Positions 23,080 through 35,880 of a DNA stretch of 64,000 bases are shown here, piece by piece (position 1 is the first letter of the stretch; each line of letters begins with the position of its first letter). Source of the stretch: Sialis fuliginosa (Eukaryota > Arthropoda > Insecta > Megaloptera > Sialidae); contig OY540819.1 in assembly GCA_961205875.1 (NCBI GenBank), forward strand, positions 10,046,501-10,110,500, written 5' to 3'. Both the position numbers and the translations under genes were made by a program. Below the pieces are notes generated by a model. That model was given only the letters and a program-made list of their open reading frames with translations. It had not been told where the DNA came from and searched no databases.

Positions 23080-23560
23080 CGGTATAGTTGAGATATTAAC
23101 TATTCAACTTATTTGTTAATTTATCAATTTCAATTTGTTAATAATAGGGGAAGGGGGTCTCGATGGTCTTAGGGCATTTGATAGTCTTATGTCCGCTAAT
23201 ATAAAGGAGCTAACAAATTTCTTAGCTAGCAAGCACTTTCAAATGAGATATCAAACTTATATGACAGTTCTTTTGGAGTTTGTTGAAGACTTTGACAACT
23301 TTCGGTCGCGCATTATAGGTAAATACCAACGGTATTAAAACAGTGGTGAAATTATGAAAATTATTTTGTACGGTGAAAGATGCCAACTGTGTTACATAGT
23401 TGAAGTGCCACTGCTCTAAATTCCATAGCTAATCCATAGATACTAGTACAGAATTAATACCCCATTTGAAAGTGCTTGCTAGCTAGCAAATTTTGTTAGC
23501 TCCTTTATAATACCGGACTTAAAGTTAATGATGTAAGCTATATTTAAAATGAATTAAAAT
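23080..23560 (+). repeat. Satellite-like monomer, copy 2, split by a MITE
   Basis: Left part 23088-23189 and right part 23519-23560 together equal the continuous copy at 20640-20812. The 67-codon open frame at 23135-23338 crosses the junction and is not a gene. Confidence 0.65.
23190..23518. mobile_element. 329-bp PIF/Harbinger-type MITE inside a satellite-like monomer
   Basis: Starts tgtccgctaatataaaggag and ends ctcctttataataccggac, with inner arms (gctagcaagcactttcaaat / atttgaaagtgcttgctagc) also inverted. TTA flanks both (23187-23189, 23519-23521). It is a sibling of 14118-14421. The uninterrupted site at about 20690 has a single TTA, which confirms both the boundaries and the 3-bp duplication. 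Confidence 0.88.
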
Positions 23561-24390
23561 AGTAAAACTAATGAAATTATTAGCTATATGTTCATGTAAC
23601 CTATAAACAAATGAATAAAAATACAGCATGTAGTATTACATTTTGTTTTTTAATTCAAATTCTTTATAATTTATTAAAAAATAAAACTCTGTCGTTTTGA
23701 TATATGGAAATGTGAAAAATGAGGCTTAGGAAAATTTTTTCATGGTATGATTACGAGAAATATGTTTCTTTATAGGAATACATACGTACGTACATTTAAA
23801 AATTAAATGATTTATGTATAAATATTATTACAAGTCTTGAGTGTTGAATGCAGATATTAATCACTTTAAGAAATATAGTGTACATGTACGAGTATGAATA
23901 TTCTATCATACAAAAACTTCATAAATATGAAATATTAATAAATGTCAAGTAGAATTAATAGCGTCTAAATATTTTTTACACTGTTCCTATTCATATATTA
24001 TTATATTAAAACATAATATAAATTAAAACAATAATAATTTTAATGAACCCACGTAAATACAATGACACTAATTTAATTTATTATGATGTCATTACATATT
24101 AAGGCCTGTATGTTAACAACGCATTTAGTAAATGTATGTTCAACAGAGTATATTGAGTATATATACATGTTATATTATGTTATCAAACAACAGAATTATT
24201 TTATAAATAATTGCAGATTATTGAATTCTATTCTTATAAATCATAATGTGTATAGTTTTATTAAAATATATACATATGCTATTTTATTATAAGCAGGTGT
24301 TATCTGGGGATATAAATTTAATCTTTAATAAACCTATTAAACATTGTTTTCACTTATACATCCTCTCCAATGATTGTTTTATTCTCACTA
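23561..24390. other. AT-rich non-coding DNA
   Basis: Short AT-rich frames only. Nothing recognised. Confidence 0.5.
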
Positions 24391-24394
24391 CATG

Positions 24395-24510
24395 AAAACA
24401 CAAAATATCTGCCTGGTAAAACACTCTATGCATTAGTGAAAACAGGGATAAATCTGTTCAGTAGTTACTGAAATAATCGTGCACAGACATACAGACAGAT
24501 GCGGCAAGTT
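24395..24510 (+). repeat. Dispersed repeat, copy 1 (partner inverted at 56.6 kb)
   Basis: 'gcattagtgaaaac', 'cagtagttactga' and 'cgtgcacagacatacagacag' match 56625-56745 on the opposite strand. Confidence 0.6.
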
Positions 24511-25375
24511 AATAAATAAAAATATAATTCAATTTACAAATTAGAATACGACAACGGGTGCTTAAAGAATAAACAATTTTTTTTAATACTATGTATAATA
24601 TGATTTTTTTATTATTCAGATTCACAGAATCGATTTTCGAGAGGTTATTTCTTTCGAGGAAGAATCTTGCAACATACGGTGGAATAAAAGGAACCGGACG
24701 GGTATAATGTGCATTTAGGCAGATGGTAAACGGCAAGACATTGAACCTAGCAGGTAGTCGCCCTGGGGCACTTTGAAAGGGACAGACAGGGCTTTACAAA
24801 ATATATTAAATATGTATAATTACTACTCTTTACTAGTAGCACTCGCTCATTCAACTTTTAAATTGTTAATTACCATAAACCCGTATATATTAGCGTTTTT
24901 TTGTTCAGATGTAGAAAATATTACATATTTCAACAAAATATATATATAAACAATGTTAGGTACTTATTTTTATATTGCATGTAAGATATCTAAAAATAAC
25001 TTGTACTAGAAGCGAGTATAAACGTATGTATGTATGAACCATATACATAGGTACATATGTACTTGTACATGCATTATGTATGTACATATATATAATACAT
25101 ATGTGTGTTATTTTGTTTCCCATGCATTATTTATAGCAATAATAAAAATATATGAAAAAAACAACATACGTTATAAAAAAAGTATGTAAATTAAACATTA
25201 ATTATTAATTAGACCAATTTAAATTTAATACAGTTAATTTTGTTTTTAATAAGGTTCCATTATTGATTTATTTATTAATGGATATTTTTGTTACTATTTC
25301 ACTTACGAAATATAAAAAGCAGTAAGTTTTTAATCATTCATTTAAGCAACTGTCTTTTCATCTAATTTAATATAG
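24511..25375. other. AT-rich non-coding DNA with tacatatg-rich tract
   Basis: 25020-25110 is rich in short palindromic 'tacatatgta' words. No gene seen. Confidence 0.5.
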
Positions 25376-25377
25376 AA

Positions 25378-25660
25378 CAGTGGTCTTCAAACTTTGTCAA
25401 CTCACGGAACCCTTAGAAATTGTAGATTTTTTCAACGATTCCCTTCCTACTTTTAGAAAAATATATCTTAAAATAATATTCAAAGAAAATCAATGTTGAT
25501 TATAGGTTGTTTATGTAGAGACAATTAAATGAATGAATTTTCAATTTTTATTGTTAATAAACACTAGTCAACAAGTGTGAGAGCTTTATAATTTTTTCGA
25601 ATTTTTATTTTCACTCGCAGAACCTCTAGTATTCCGGTACACACAGTTTGAAAACCACTG
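25378..25660. mobile_element. 283-bp hAT MITE
   Basis: Begins cagtggtcttcaaac and ends gtttgaaaaccactg, an inverted repeat typical of hAT termini. Subterminal 'acggaacccttagaa' and 'gcagaacctctag' are also inverted matches. The expected 8-bp duplication is degenerate (atatagaa / atataagg). It is non-coding. Confidence 0.75.
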
Positions 25661-26760
25661 ATATAAGGTATTTGACACTGTTGTTGTGTCTAAAATATTG
25701 TAAAAAGTATATTATACGAGTATGTTACAAAAATTTACAAACAAGTGCTTTTTTACGTGAAATAAGTTAGTATTTTAATAATAAACCTAATTTAAATTTT
25801 CTGTGTTAAAATACAACTACAAAGTCAAAATACTCAATCGCTATTACTGATGTCTGACGTCACGTGACTTCGAATAAGTGTGATAGAGGATTTTTTTTCA
25901 CTTGAATAGAAAAATATTATTTTCAGCTATATTATGTATAATTCACAATATATTTTAAAATTTTGTTATACCCTATTTCGTGTATAAAAAAAATCATCTG
26001 TCCACCCCTGTGTCCATAACGTACACTACACGTATGATATGTTCTATATAATTTAGCGCTATGTGACCATCGCTATTATGTCCCTGCTACGGTTACTGCA
26101 TACCGCGGAAAAAAAAATGTGTACCCAGGACACTGTTGATGATACGCTGTTTATATCGATGTCCACCTGCCGGTCAGTATGTAAAGTAGTTGATGATGAT
26201 GATGATACAGATTGTTTTTTGTTTTGATTGAACACATGTGAGTGAGGTAATAGCTATGTCAGCTGTTGCCGGAACGAAACCTTCTGATGGTTCTTTTAAT
26301 TACTGCATTTTTGGGATGTATTAGTTTAATTTGAAGCAGGTGGTTGGGTTTATTTACATAACATAATTCCATGTTTGATTTTGCTGTAGAAAATATGTTA
26401 CTATATGAATTATGTATGTAAGTTGTTAGTGTATTTTTTCCCAGTCGAGTGAAGATGTATGATTATATTTGTATAAAAAAGTGGATAATAATAATATTTG
26501 TTTCTTGCTACTGTTATTACAGTAGTAAAAAATAATATATGGATTTTTAGTGTTTAATGTTTTTAGGATTTTGCTTAAAATATGCTAATTTAATTAGTTT
26601 TGACTTCAAGGTATGTTTGTTGCATATTTTTATTATTTTTGTATTAAATTAAATTTCTTTGGTTCATGCGATATGTGCTATATATATTTTAAAGGCTTTG
26701 TATTAATTTTAAGAAAAACAAATGTAAAATATTATCAACCCAATATACTTTCTTGAGTCA
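25661..26760. other. Non-coding DNA; small GC-richer patch at 26.0-26.3 kb
   Basis: 26080-26290 is less AT-rich (gtccacctgccggtcagtat) and contains four GAT triplets. No frame or RNA gene is recognised. Confidence 0.4.
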
Positions 26761-26765
26761 GATTA

Positions 26766-27235
26766 ATGTCGGGTATTATAAAGAATTTGCTCTAGAGAAA
26801 AAGTTCAGATATTGTTATCTGCGAGGTGGTTATAAATGTATAATACACTTGTCACCACTGCTTTTAACATTAGATATACCAACCAGTCAAAATGACCGGT
26901 TTAAAAATTTGCGCTAAGGAAAATTAAAAATTAAATTGCTATTACTACCATATTATCTGTTTTTTAAGTTCTTTGTTTCTACTTCTTGCATTGATTCACT
27001 AAATTAATATATATTCGGCTAAATTATCAACCGGTTAAAATGACCAGTTTGGTATAAATAGGTATACTTATATCATTTTTTGGTATATCTAGTGTTAAAT
27101 CGCTGATTTCTACTTAACGTGAATGCGACAAGGTCATACCAATTATTGCAACTGTCAGTGAGCTGTCATTTAAATTTAATACTTCGCAGATAACGTTAGC
27201 TTAGCTTTTGCTCTAAATCAAAATTTTACAAAATT
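26766..27235 (+). mobile_element. Harbinger-type MITE, second subfamily, decayed
   Basis: tgtcgggtattataaagaat opens it. 'tttgctctagag' and 'gttatctgcgagg' reappear inverted at about 27185-27225 (cgcagataacgtta, tttgctctaaat). The outer right TIR is not clear. A related partial copy lies at 15328. Confidence 0.5.
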
Positions 27236-28130
27236 TTGAAAAAATTCTGATCACTTTAAATATATCAGACCATTGCAAAAACGTGCAATAAAATTTAACT
27301 GTCAAAGTTTTAATTAATACAATTAAACGAAGGCATGTCTGGAATATTATAGAGTTGTAAAATGTACACGTAGGTATTATTGTACATACTTTAATTATGT
27401 CGTGGGACTGAGATTATCGTGGTTGATGGATCAATGTCTACATAAATCAATGTTAACCTCAAAACTGTCAATTAAAGTCTGTTTTAGTTATCTTTAGATG
27501 TAAATCCAATGTGAAGATTATGTAATAAATAATTGACATTGACGTTCGATAAATATCTATCGACGGACCTCAAGAATAACATTCCTTGTATTAACGTCTA
27601 CTTAACGCACAATATTATTTCTAAGTTGTTATCAAAAGTACTATTATCGTAGGCTTACAATACCATATAAGGGTACCTATGCTAACCACATTTGAATTTA
27701 GTAATTTTTAGAAAAAATACATAATATTAAAATTAATAATTTAATTTTAGAGCCATTTTACGAGTTTTTTTGAAAATTCGTGGAACAAATATTTAAATAA
27801 TAACAAAAAAGTGATTCTTACTTGAACATATATAAAATATCCCCCATATTTTTATAACATCCTATTTCCGCCCGTAAAGAGTATAGCCCCCGTTTATAAC
27901 GTCATATACGTCGTGGTCGTCTCTTCAATAACGCTATAACTGGGTTTCTCTATAAATGTACATACGTGTTATATAATCCTCAGGGCATCGTAAACGTCGC
28001 AAGCCTTAAACACCGAGGGGCACTTTCTTATCCTTTCTGTAATCCCTGTCAGGTGTAAGTTGTGATGTCTACCTATTTGTGTATATTTACAATGATATCT
28101 AATAAATATTTGTTACTTCAGTTGATTTTT
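27236..28130. other. AT-rich non-coding DNA
   Basis: Nothing recognised beyond a short less AT-rich patch at 27880-28030. Confidence 0.45.
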
Positions 28131-28375
28131 ACTTTTTACTTTCTTATACCGCCATAATAATAATAATTGTTTAATCTATTTTCGCAATTATGTCTGTCTG
28201 TAGTTACTGTATAAACTCAAAAACGAGAAATTAGAAATGGTTGAAATATATATATTTAAGATTAATTTTTGTCTGGGAAGAAAACATTGTCAATTTTTAA
28301 ATTTTTCGAATTATTTCTGTAAACGGGCAAGTTAGAATTTTTTTAGATAAAGGTTATAGAGAATATTTATGTCCC
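28131..28375 (+). repeat. Dispersed repeat, copy (partner at 52.3 kb)
   Basis: 'gtctgtctg', 'aactcaaaaacga', 'gaagaaaacatt', 'atttttcgaattattt' and 'gagaatatttat' match 52320-52610 in the same order and orientation. Confidence 0.6.
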
Positions 28376-28439
28376 ATTCATTTTTTCTATCTTTTATCAG
28401 TTGTCAGGAATAATTTGTTTTATATAATTAGAAACACGT

Positions 28440-28497
28440 GCACTGTACACTCAGTACAGAGTATTAGAAAGTCCCGTGGTATCTACCCATGGCAGCT
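28440..28497 (-). repeat. Short dispersed repeat, inverted copy
   Basis: Read on the minus strand, 'ccacgggactttctaatac' matches 41272-41292 and 10906-10925. Confidence 0.5.
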
Positions 28498-29565
28498 CTT
28501 TTATTAAGTAATAAACTTAGAAAATGACTAAAAATTTGTAGAAAACTAGGTATACTCTCATATAAAAATTTCAATACGTAGTACAATTTTTCCCATAATA
28601 CTGATTTGTCCCTCAATTTACTAGCATAGTAATTATTATAATAATTTATTTAGTGTATAATTCAATTATTGTCTATCCAACAAACTATCCAAATGATTTT
28701 AAAAACGGTATACGAAAAAATAGAAATTAAGTGCGTTTTGTTCATTTGTAGATGCGGTGGAAATTTGCTATACTTATTATGTCATTTTTAATTCGACTTC
28801 CGGCTATACCGGAAATAGAAGAATTGTATTTATATATACAGTGAAAGATTATGCTGTCCCTGAAAATAGAATATATTTTAAATGTATTTGTCAAATCACT
28901 TAGTTTGTAAATGATTAATACAATTTGCAATAAATTTAAATAAAAAAGAAGCTATATTATCTGTTGTTGATTTATTATAATATATAACGTAATAAGTACC
29001 TATTTTTGTATAATGTACGTTTGTTTTAATAACATAATACCAACAAAACTGTTGGAATATCATTTCAAAATAAATAAAAAAGTAATATGATACATTATGT
29101 TTAATATATTATGATTTAATATACTTTGCTTCCAGCAAGAAAATATTTTACTTCCACACACAATTCGTTTATGTATGCAAATTAAAACATGAGAAAAGGT
29201 ATGATGTTATGGAGTACATGCGCATTATTAAAATAAAAATTATTATTATAATACTCTAGTACTATAGTAGTGTTTAAAAAAAACTAACTAATAATGTATG
29301 GATTAAATACTCCAGAGCTCAATAACACGTAGAATAACATTATAAATCATTCATGGTATTAATACTATGCATAAATGTTTGTAGATAGGTATAATTACAT
29401 TACATGCTTTATTATTTTTATAAACATTCTTATATATTTTACATGAAGAAGAAGTATATCATTAAAATAGTTACATATAGAATAAATTAAATACATATTT
29501 CTTTAAATAATTAGTAATATTCAAAGTAGACTTACTAATTATGGGAAAATGGTCATAGCTAAATA
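28498..29565. other. Very AT-rich non-coding DNA
   Basis: No gene or repeat boundary recognised. Confidence 0.5.
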
Positions 29566-29880
29566 AATAAAAACATCTGCTGAGTAAATGCACAGTGCTT
29601 CCTCGTGGTGAATTCACCAGAAAATAATTTAAATAAAAATCGATTAAGTGTACCGTCCTCAAGCTAGACCCATCCAACCAAGTTTCATTAATATCGGTTC
29701 AGAGTTCAGAGTTATGCGTGTGACAAGGATTCAGAAGATAGACACACACACATACACACAGACAGACAGACACGGAACGAAGTGTTTAAAATATTGAAAT
29801 CGGAGAACAATTTTTTTTGTCTCATTTTAAAACGATCACTAAACTTCTCGTATCTTCGATATTGCGAGGAAGTAAAAATT
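29566..29880 (+). repeat. Interspersed repeat with GACAGACA core, copy 2
   Basis: Same left end (cacagtgcttcctcgtg), 'gtgacaaggattcag', acagacagacagacacggaac and 'atcttcgatattgcgaggaag' as 4745-5376, but with about 300 bp lost internally. It crosses the short minus-strand frame at 29471-29677, which is therefore not a gene. Confidence 0.65.
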
Positions 29881-31895
29881 GTAATATTTGTAGTATTTTT
29901 CTATTAATTCGATAATTTTATTTTTAATTGCACTTGTAAACACTAGATAACACAAAACAGATTTTAGAGCTTCAAAAATTTAGCATGAAATACAGTACAG
30001 CAATTATTTGCACTAAATGTGGCAGCACAATGTATTTTCCATTTTTATTTTGTAATTATATTAAATAAACAATGTACGCGTCGAATTGATAACCTCTTCC
30101 TTTTCCAAAGTCGGTTAAAAAATACAAATTCCATGAATTATTGTTGCTTCAGTGAATCAGTATTTTTAGGTATAACTACAATGGTACAGAATTGAAAATT
30201 ACTATACAATTACATAGAAAACATGAATTAGGAACTAATAAACCATTTTTTTCAGATTATTATACATATATTAATGTAAACTTACTTTAATAATTTTTGT
30301 GTATCTCGTATTATCCTTCCAGAAAAAGATATAATTGAAAAATGAACAATCAAAACAAAAATTAAGCACTAGAATTATCGCTAATTTAAATTAAATTCTA
30401 TAAAATTAAACACAGGAAATATAAAATATACAATTTACAATTCATAATTACATATGATTTATTTGTGCCGACCAAGAATTTTCGCCGAACTAAAAGTACA
30501 ACCGATATTAAAAAATTATCATATAGATTAAAACCATTGTACATTGTGAAGACTTATTCTTTTCTGTTATGTAACAAAAAATAAAAAAAAAACGGTGTGC
30601 TCTTTTAAAAAAAATCATACCATAATAATTAAGTTACACTACCTGCTCATTGGGTGCGACATATGGTTTTTAAATCAAGGAGTTATTGTATTGTATTATA
30701 TATAAAAGGAGGTTAGAGGATATTAAAGTCTGCTCAAGTGATTTTCAAATAATATGTTACGGCATACCGTGAAGAACCCTTTATAGGTGTGCCGTCAAAA
30801 ATGTGTAAATGAATTACACAACAGATTATAGGCTTCTATAGATATACACATATACATAAACCTATACGTCTCAAAGATTTCGGCATTTATTTACTAAGAC
30901 GTAACTTATTTTCAGAAATTTATAATCGTACTAAAACTACTGAACAGATTTTGATGGAACTTTCACTATTCGAAAGCCTAAGTTACTATTGAATTGATTC
31001 GAATTTGGAATCCCTTGAGTATTTATCAATTTCGAAAATACATACGCTGTTGAAATCTAGTTAATAATAAAATTATACAATCATAAAATTATTTTACTCG
31101 ATGTTTGTCTTTAAAAAGATTGAGAACTACTATATAGTTTGTTTATTTAGGATTTTTCATTTAATAACAATGTTTCTATTTTGGTTTTCTGCAATTGTTT
31201 ACTGTAAATAAATTATGAACTTCATTTCCATCTATCCATCTAGTATTTCCAAGTTCCCTTTTTCTTTGTTCTTCTATTTTATTCTTAACTTCATAACAAC
31301 TTGTCCCCATAATATAAAATTTTCTCCTTTTGTTTACTTCCATCTTCTCTCTTATTCTTTATGAGTTTTTCCTAGACCTTTTCTAAATTACATTCTCTTT
31401 TTTATCTAGGACCCCAACGCTCCCAGGAGGCATAAATATTTTATTTATAACTTGTTTTCACATTTTTTTATTCTAGATAACTTTTAATTTTTAGCCCGTG
31501 TTAACACATTCATTCTATTTCAAGTACCTACCTATAGGTAGGTACTTCTAAGTATACTTAGAAACCTACTGACCTTTTTTATAGTCAGGTAAAAGATCAA
31601 ATTAAGTATGATTCGCAGCATCCAAACAAATACGCATAGAAGCAATACAAACAGATAAATACATATACTTTTATTTAGTGAATTTATTCACAATCAGAAG
31701 AATTAGTATATTGATCTAATGTCAAGGGTATTTGCCCACGTTTGATTTTTTAACAATGGTTATTAGTAGATATTTCTCATTTTGATTTTGATACCATTAC
31801 GTCTCAGTCTAGTCACGTAAGAATTAAGTGGAATTACGGTAATTAGGCTTTTGTTTTGCACACTAGTGTCTAATTATCGAAATTACCCGATTATA
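29881..31895. other. AT-rich non-coding DNA with a perfect palindrome
   Basis: No gene seen. Holds a phrase shared with 38065-38130 at 30940-30985 (gattttgatggaacttt), a GC-richer phrase at 30757-30795 (gttacggcataccgtgaag) like some hAT subterminal sequence, a pyrimidine-rich stretch at 31240-31430, and the palindrome at 31522. Confidence 0.4.
31522..31562. repeat. Perfect 26-bp palindrome plus 14-bp palindrome
   Basis: 31522-31547 reads the same on both strands (aagtacctacc, ta, ggtaggtactt). ctaagtatacttag at 31549-31562 is also self-complementary. Confidence 0.85.
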
Positions 31896-31900
31896 AAGTA

Positions 31901-32476
31901 GGGTCAACTGGGGTAAAAGTGAAACAAAATACAAATCTTTCATGTTTTTTGACAGTTAACGATACAAATGCATACTTTAATTTTTTCTACTAGATGCGCT
32001 TATGAATAACCATTTTAAATACTTACGTCATTTGAACTGTACGATACAACACGGACTTTAAAAATCAAAAAAGTGTGTTTCATTTTTAAGCTCTAATTTG
32101 GGAAAAAGTGAAACAGGCCTCTAATGGAAAATATTTCTCGAAAAATTAAAAGAAAAGCTACAAAGGCAACTTTGATTTATCTTCTTTGTGGTATATCAAT
32201 GTGAAATTATAACTTGAATTAATATCTGAGCTATACAGAGAGTTATGTGCAAAGAATTAAAATTTAATTCACACGTTTTAACATCGACTAACAAGGAAAT
32301 CTGTAGGGGTGACACATCACTTATTAGGCGATTCATATTTTCAGGTCGCTTTAACAAACCTTTAATGATGATGTCAGTATTTATAATTCTCCTATAAACA
32401 AATTAGTTTTTTAGTTGCAAGCTTGTTTCACTTTTACCCCATTTATTTGGTGTTTCACATTTACCCCGCTCGACCC
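31901..32476 (+). mobile_element. 576-bp TA-flanked MITE, copy 1
   Basis: Left end gggtcaactggggtaaaagt and right end (acatttaccccgctcgaccc) are inverted repeats of about 25 bp, continuing into gaaac/gtttc. TA flanks at 31899-31900 and 32477-32478. Inner copies of the motif (gggaaaaagtgaaac near 32099, gtttcacttttacccc near 32426) repeat the terminal sequence. It is non-coding. Copy 2 is inverted at 44261-44690. Confidence 0.85.
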
Positions 32477-32637
32477 TATGTACTGTCACCAATCTCTTTT
32501 TTTTCGAGTGGAGTACTCTGTAATGGGGCAGCTTGTTATTGTTTACAATTATTATAAACATTTAAAATTTTAGAGTAGAGGTAAAACAAATTTTCAAAAT
32601 AGATTTTCCAATTCACCAAAACTTGAAATAAGTGTTA

Positions 32638-32776
32638 TGCGTTGTTCACACCAAAGAAAACAAAACAGCAACACGGTGTTTGAAAACACGTCGTATTTAA
32701 AAATGCATAGGCTTTATTGCACTTTTGTCAAAAAGACACGATGTTGCTGTTTTGTTTTTTCGGTCTGAACACGGCA
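32638..32776. mobile_element. 139-bp TTA-flanked palindromic MITE, copy 2
   Basis: Arms of about 30 bp (tgttcacaccaaagaaaaca... against ...ttttcggtctgaaca), with ccaaagaaaacaaaacagca and tgctgttttgttttttcgg as the core. TTA at 32635-32637 and 32777-32779. Same family as 16201-16308. Confidence 0.82.
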
Positions 32777-32779
32777 TTA

Positions 32780-33660
32780 GGATACGTTCGAGGTGGGGAG
32801 AGGGAACATGTAAATAGTGGTAAATAATTACGTTAGTTTGTATTACTGTAGGTTAGATTTCATCCTCGATTGGGGGGGAGGGGGGATGAGTGCCCCGTTT
32901 GCCGATGTTCGACATGAACACAATAAGAAACAAATATTTTTAAAACAAACACACAAATGTACATACTTACACACACACGTACACTGGCATCGGCAATTGA
33001 TTATTGGAGCGTTAATGACAGTACAGCCAATATATCTGCTCGTCTCACTCTGTTTGTTAGTTCTCAGTTTGTATACATTCATTAACATTACACTTTGAAA
33101 ACGTAATTCGCATAATTAAAATACCTCATCACAGCAACGAACACACATACATTCAGAATTTTGTGTGCAAGTTGTACCATTGCGGATGTAATGCGAATTC
33201 TCAATAACTTCCTTTGAACTGAAATTTGTGAGATATAATTAATTTTCCAACGCGTCAAAAGAAATGTTCTATAGTCGTGTTGTTAAGTTTAATTACAGTT
33301 TAATTAATAGACGCTTCAGTTTATGTTATCTCCTTAAGCTCGGAGGTTGTAAAGATGAAAATTTCATGTGTATTCATAACGTTGGTAATTATTTTTATGA
33401 CAGCTTCCACTCGACACTTCCACTTTTACTTGTACTCTGTGTATGTTTGGAACGTGTGATATACAGTACAGGCGCAAAGTTCAAGTCATAGTTTACGAAA
33501 ACATTTTTTGTATATTATTTAAAAATAAAATACACGCATAAATACATACTTGATTCGTTCATTTTGCATTGAACTGTAGACTAAATAATGTATTTGTCTA
33601 TATAGATATTGATTACATGGTCACTACTCATATGTAAACATTGTACACATTTTTATTTCA
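32780..33660. other. Non-coding DNA with a G-rich patch
   Basis: 32867-32886 is G-rich on the plus strand (gattgggggggaggggggat). Frames are open on both strands at 32.8-33.1 kb but unrecognised. An ACAC-rich stretch lies at 32950-32985. Confidence 0.4.
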
Positions 33661-33885
33661 GCATATGGTATAAATATGGGTTTGATACGTCCAATGGTTT
33701 AGGCGTGATGACCTTATATACATTAAAACAACATTTTGATATATTTTTTATATAGAAAAAATACAATTTATCGAAATATCTCGACTGCAGTGACACCCAC
33801 CGTGTCCAAAAAATGTATAAACTTATCGGAGCACCAAATGAACATATGGTATGAATATGGCTTCGATACGTCCAGTGGTTTAGGC
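33661..33885 (+). repeat. Direct repeat, 182-bp spacing
   Basis: catatggtataaatatgggt followed by gatacgtccaatggtttagg at 33663-33703 recurs at 33845-33885 with few changes. Confidence 0.65.
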
Positions 33886-33889
33886 ACCA

Positions 33890-35347
33890 ATATTTTTATA
33901 TGTATATTAAGATTTAATTATTTTTTCTAGAAACTGTCATTTTAATCAATACAAATTTGGAGAGGTCCTTAAAATGGCTTAAAATACATACAGTGGTGGA
34001 TCGGTCATCCCCTTGAGGGTGTCACCCGTTTCATATGTCAAAAAATAAAGCCTATTAACCCTTTTCTTGGTTATTTAAAGCATCCACGGGTTGTTGTTCT
34101 TTAAATACAATGAAAGAATATCTCAACCAAGTTAAGAAAACATTTTTAAATACGGTTTTAGTATAATAGATCTTCCAATTATTATGTATAGTTCTGTAGT
34201 TAGTTTCACATCATTGAATAGATAAAGTTTTATGCATCAATATATTTTATCATCAGTGAAGCTTCTACTTGAAAGAGAACCTATAGTTTAACTACTTTAT
34301 TAAAACGAGAGCAAAATACTTGTAACAACTTATACAAAAAATAAGGTACATACATATTATTTAATTTATTATTACATCAAATATTTTAAACTAACGGACA
34401 TTTTCTTATCATCAGCACATTAAATATCATAAGAAAGTGTTGATCCTCTAATTCAACTAAAAAACGGTAGACAACCACCTTTTTATTTAAAAACACGTTC
34501 TTAATGTGAACATTTTTCAATTCTACATATAGATAATGTTCTCCTTGATAAAACTATCCGATTAAAGTATTACCTGCTTTAAACTTTTTGTTAGTACTGT
34601 ACACTGTACACATTATATGTTTATATAAGCATACAAATGTATCTACCTATATATGAGGATAATAATAAGCAAGAATATTAAATTTGTGTACCTATATGTG
34701 TGTGTTTGTACACTTTTTAATTAGATTGCGTTTCTTTTTATGTGTACAACGCTCATTCAAGACGTTTCATTTTTGTTTTTGTATTATGATGCTAAAATTA
34801 ATTAACAAGAAAGACTCTATTCACGTGGCAATGTCAATTAAATTATCTGCTTTTTTTGTTCTTTAGTTTTAAAAATACATTATTAATTAATTACACATAC
34901 AGGGTTGAAATCAATATCATTTCGAATAGATGAAAATATTTTCTAAAATTTGAAATATTATATTATTTCGAAGCTTGCTCGAATTTACCGTTAGTTTTAG
35001 AATTTGATCATTTATTATAGGTATGTAATTATCAAAAAAGAAGTATTTTTAATAATTAAATTAGAACTATCAAATGCCAAAATGAAATTAATTAAGTTGT
35101 AGAACAATCCTATTTTCTACATTTTGTTAATAAGTTGTTAGAACTTCATTCAGTTATTTATGACCAAACGTGACGGTGAAATTTAAAACTAATTATAAAT
35201 TTAAATCAAGTTTCTTTACAAAAAAAAAATGTATTTACGAGTTTGTTTTAATATTAAATGTTTGCATGTTGCTGAAATAACAAAGATTTCCATGTATTCA
35301 GTAGTTAAATTCTATAAATTAAACAATAGTTATTCTATTGTAAAAAT
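33890..35347. other. AT-rich non-coding DNA
   Basis: No gene seen. 35215-35330 resembles 46795-46880 (aaaaaaaatgtatttac, gaaataaca, gatttcc, gtagttaaa). Confidence 0.45.
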
Positions 35348-35880
35348 AAGGTAGTGGCGCCAGTTATGGCCGCTATGAGAGCAAGGTTGACTGTTTTTGT
35401 GATTGACGGGATTCTTTTTTGTAATTCTCATGAACCCATGTTACTTATAAAACAAGTAACTCTTTATTTAATCAATTTAATTACCAAAGTCCGCAATTAT
35501 AGTTTGTTTTTTAAATTATATAGATAAAGTAAAACCAGTAATGAGCACGCAGTGATGGATACTTGCTAATGATTATAAAATGATAAGTATTACGACACAA
35601 AAAATATAAAAGAAAGAATCGTTTTTGATACAGTATAAAGCAACTGCTTTGATAATATAATAATTAATTAATAAATTATACTAATAATTAGTTTAAATGC
35701 CCACCATTTTGACACCTTATGGCCGATTGTCATTAAATCACGCTGTAAGACAGTTAAATGTATATAGATTAATATTCAGAAATGGTAGTAATCAAATATC
35801 AACAAATATTTCTAATTCAGTACATTTAATTTAAAAACAGCCATTACTGGGGTCATATCCAAGACTGGTGCCAGTACCTT
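35348..35880 (+). mobile_element. 533-bp TA-flanked MITE, copy 3 (most complete)
   Basis: The only copy with both ends: aaggtagtggcgccagt at the left, actggtgccagtacctt at the right, with TA at the borders. The interior matches copies 1, 2 and 4. There is no reading frame of length, so it would need a transposase from elsewhere. Confidence 0.82.

Noticed and set aside
32817-33098. Coding sequence on either strand at 32.8-33.1 kb
   Set aside because: Both strands are open over the same stretch, with no start context, splice sites or recognisable motif; part is ACAC-rich.
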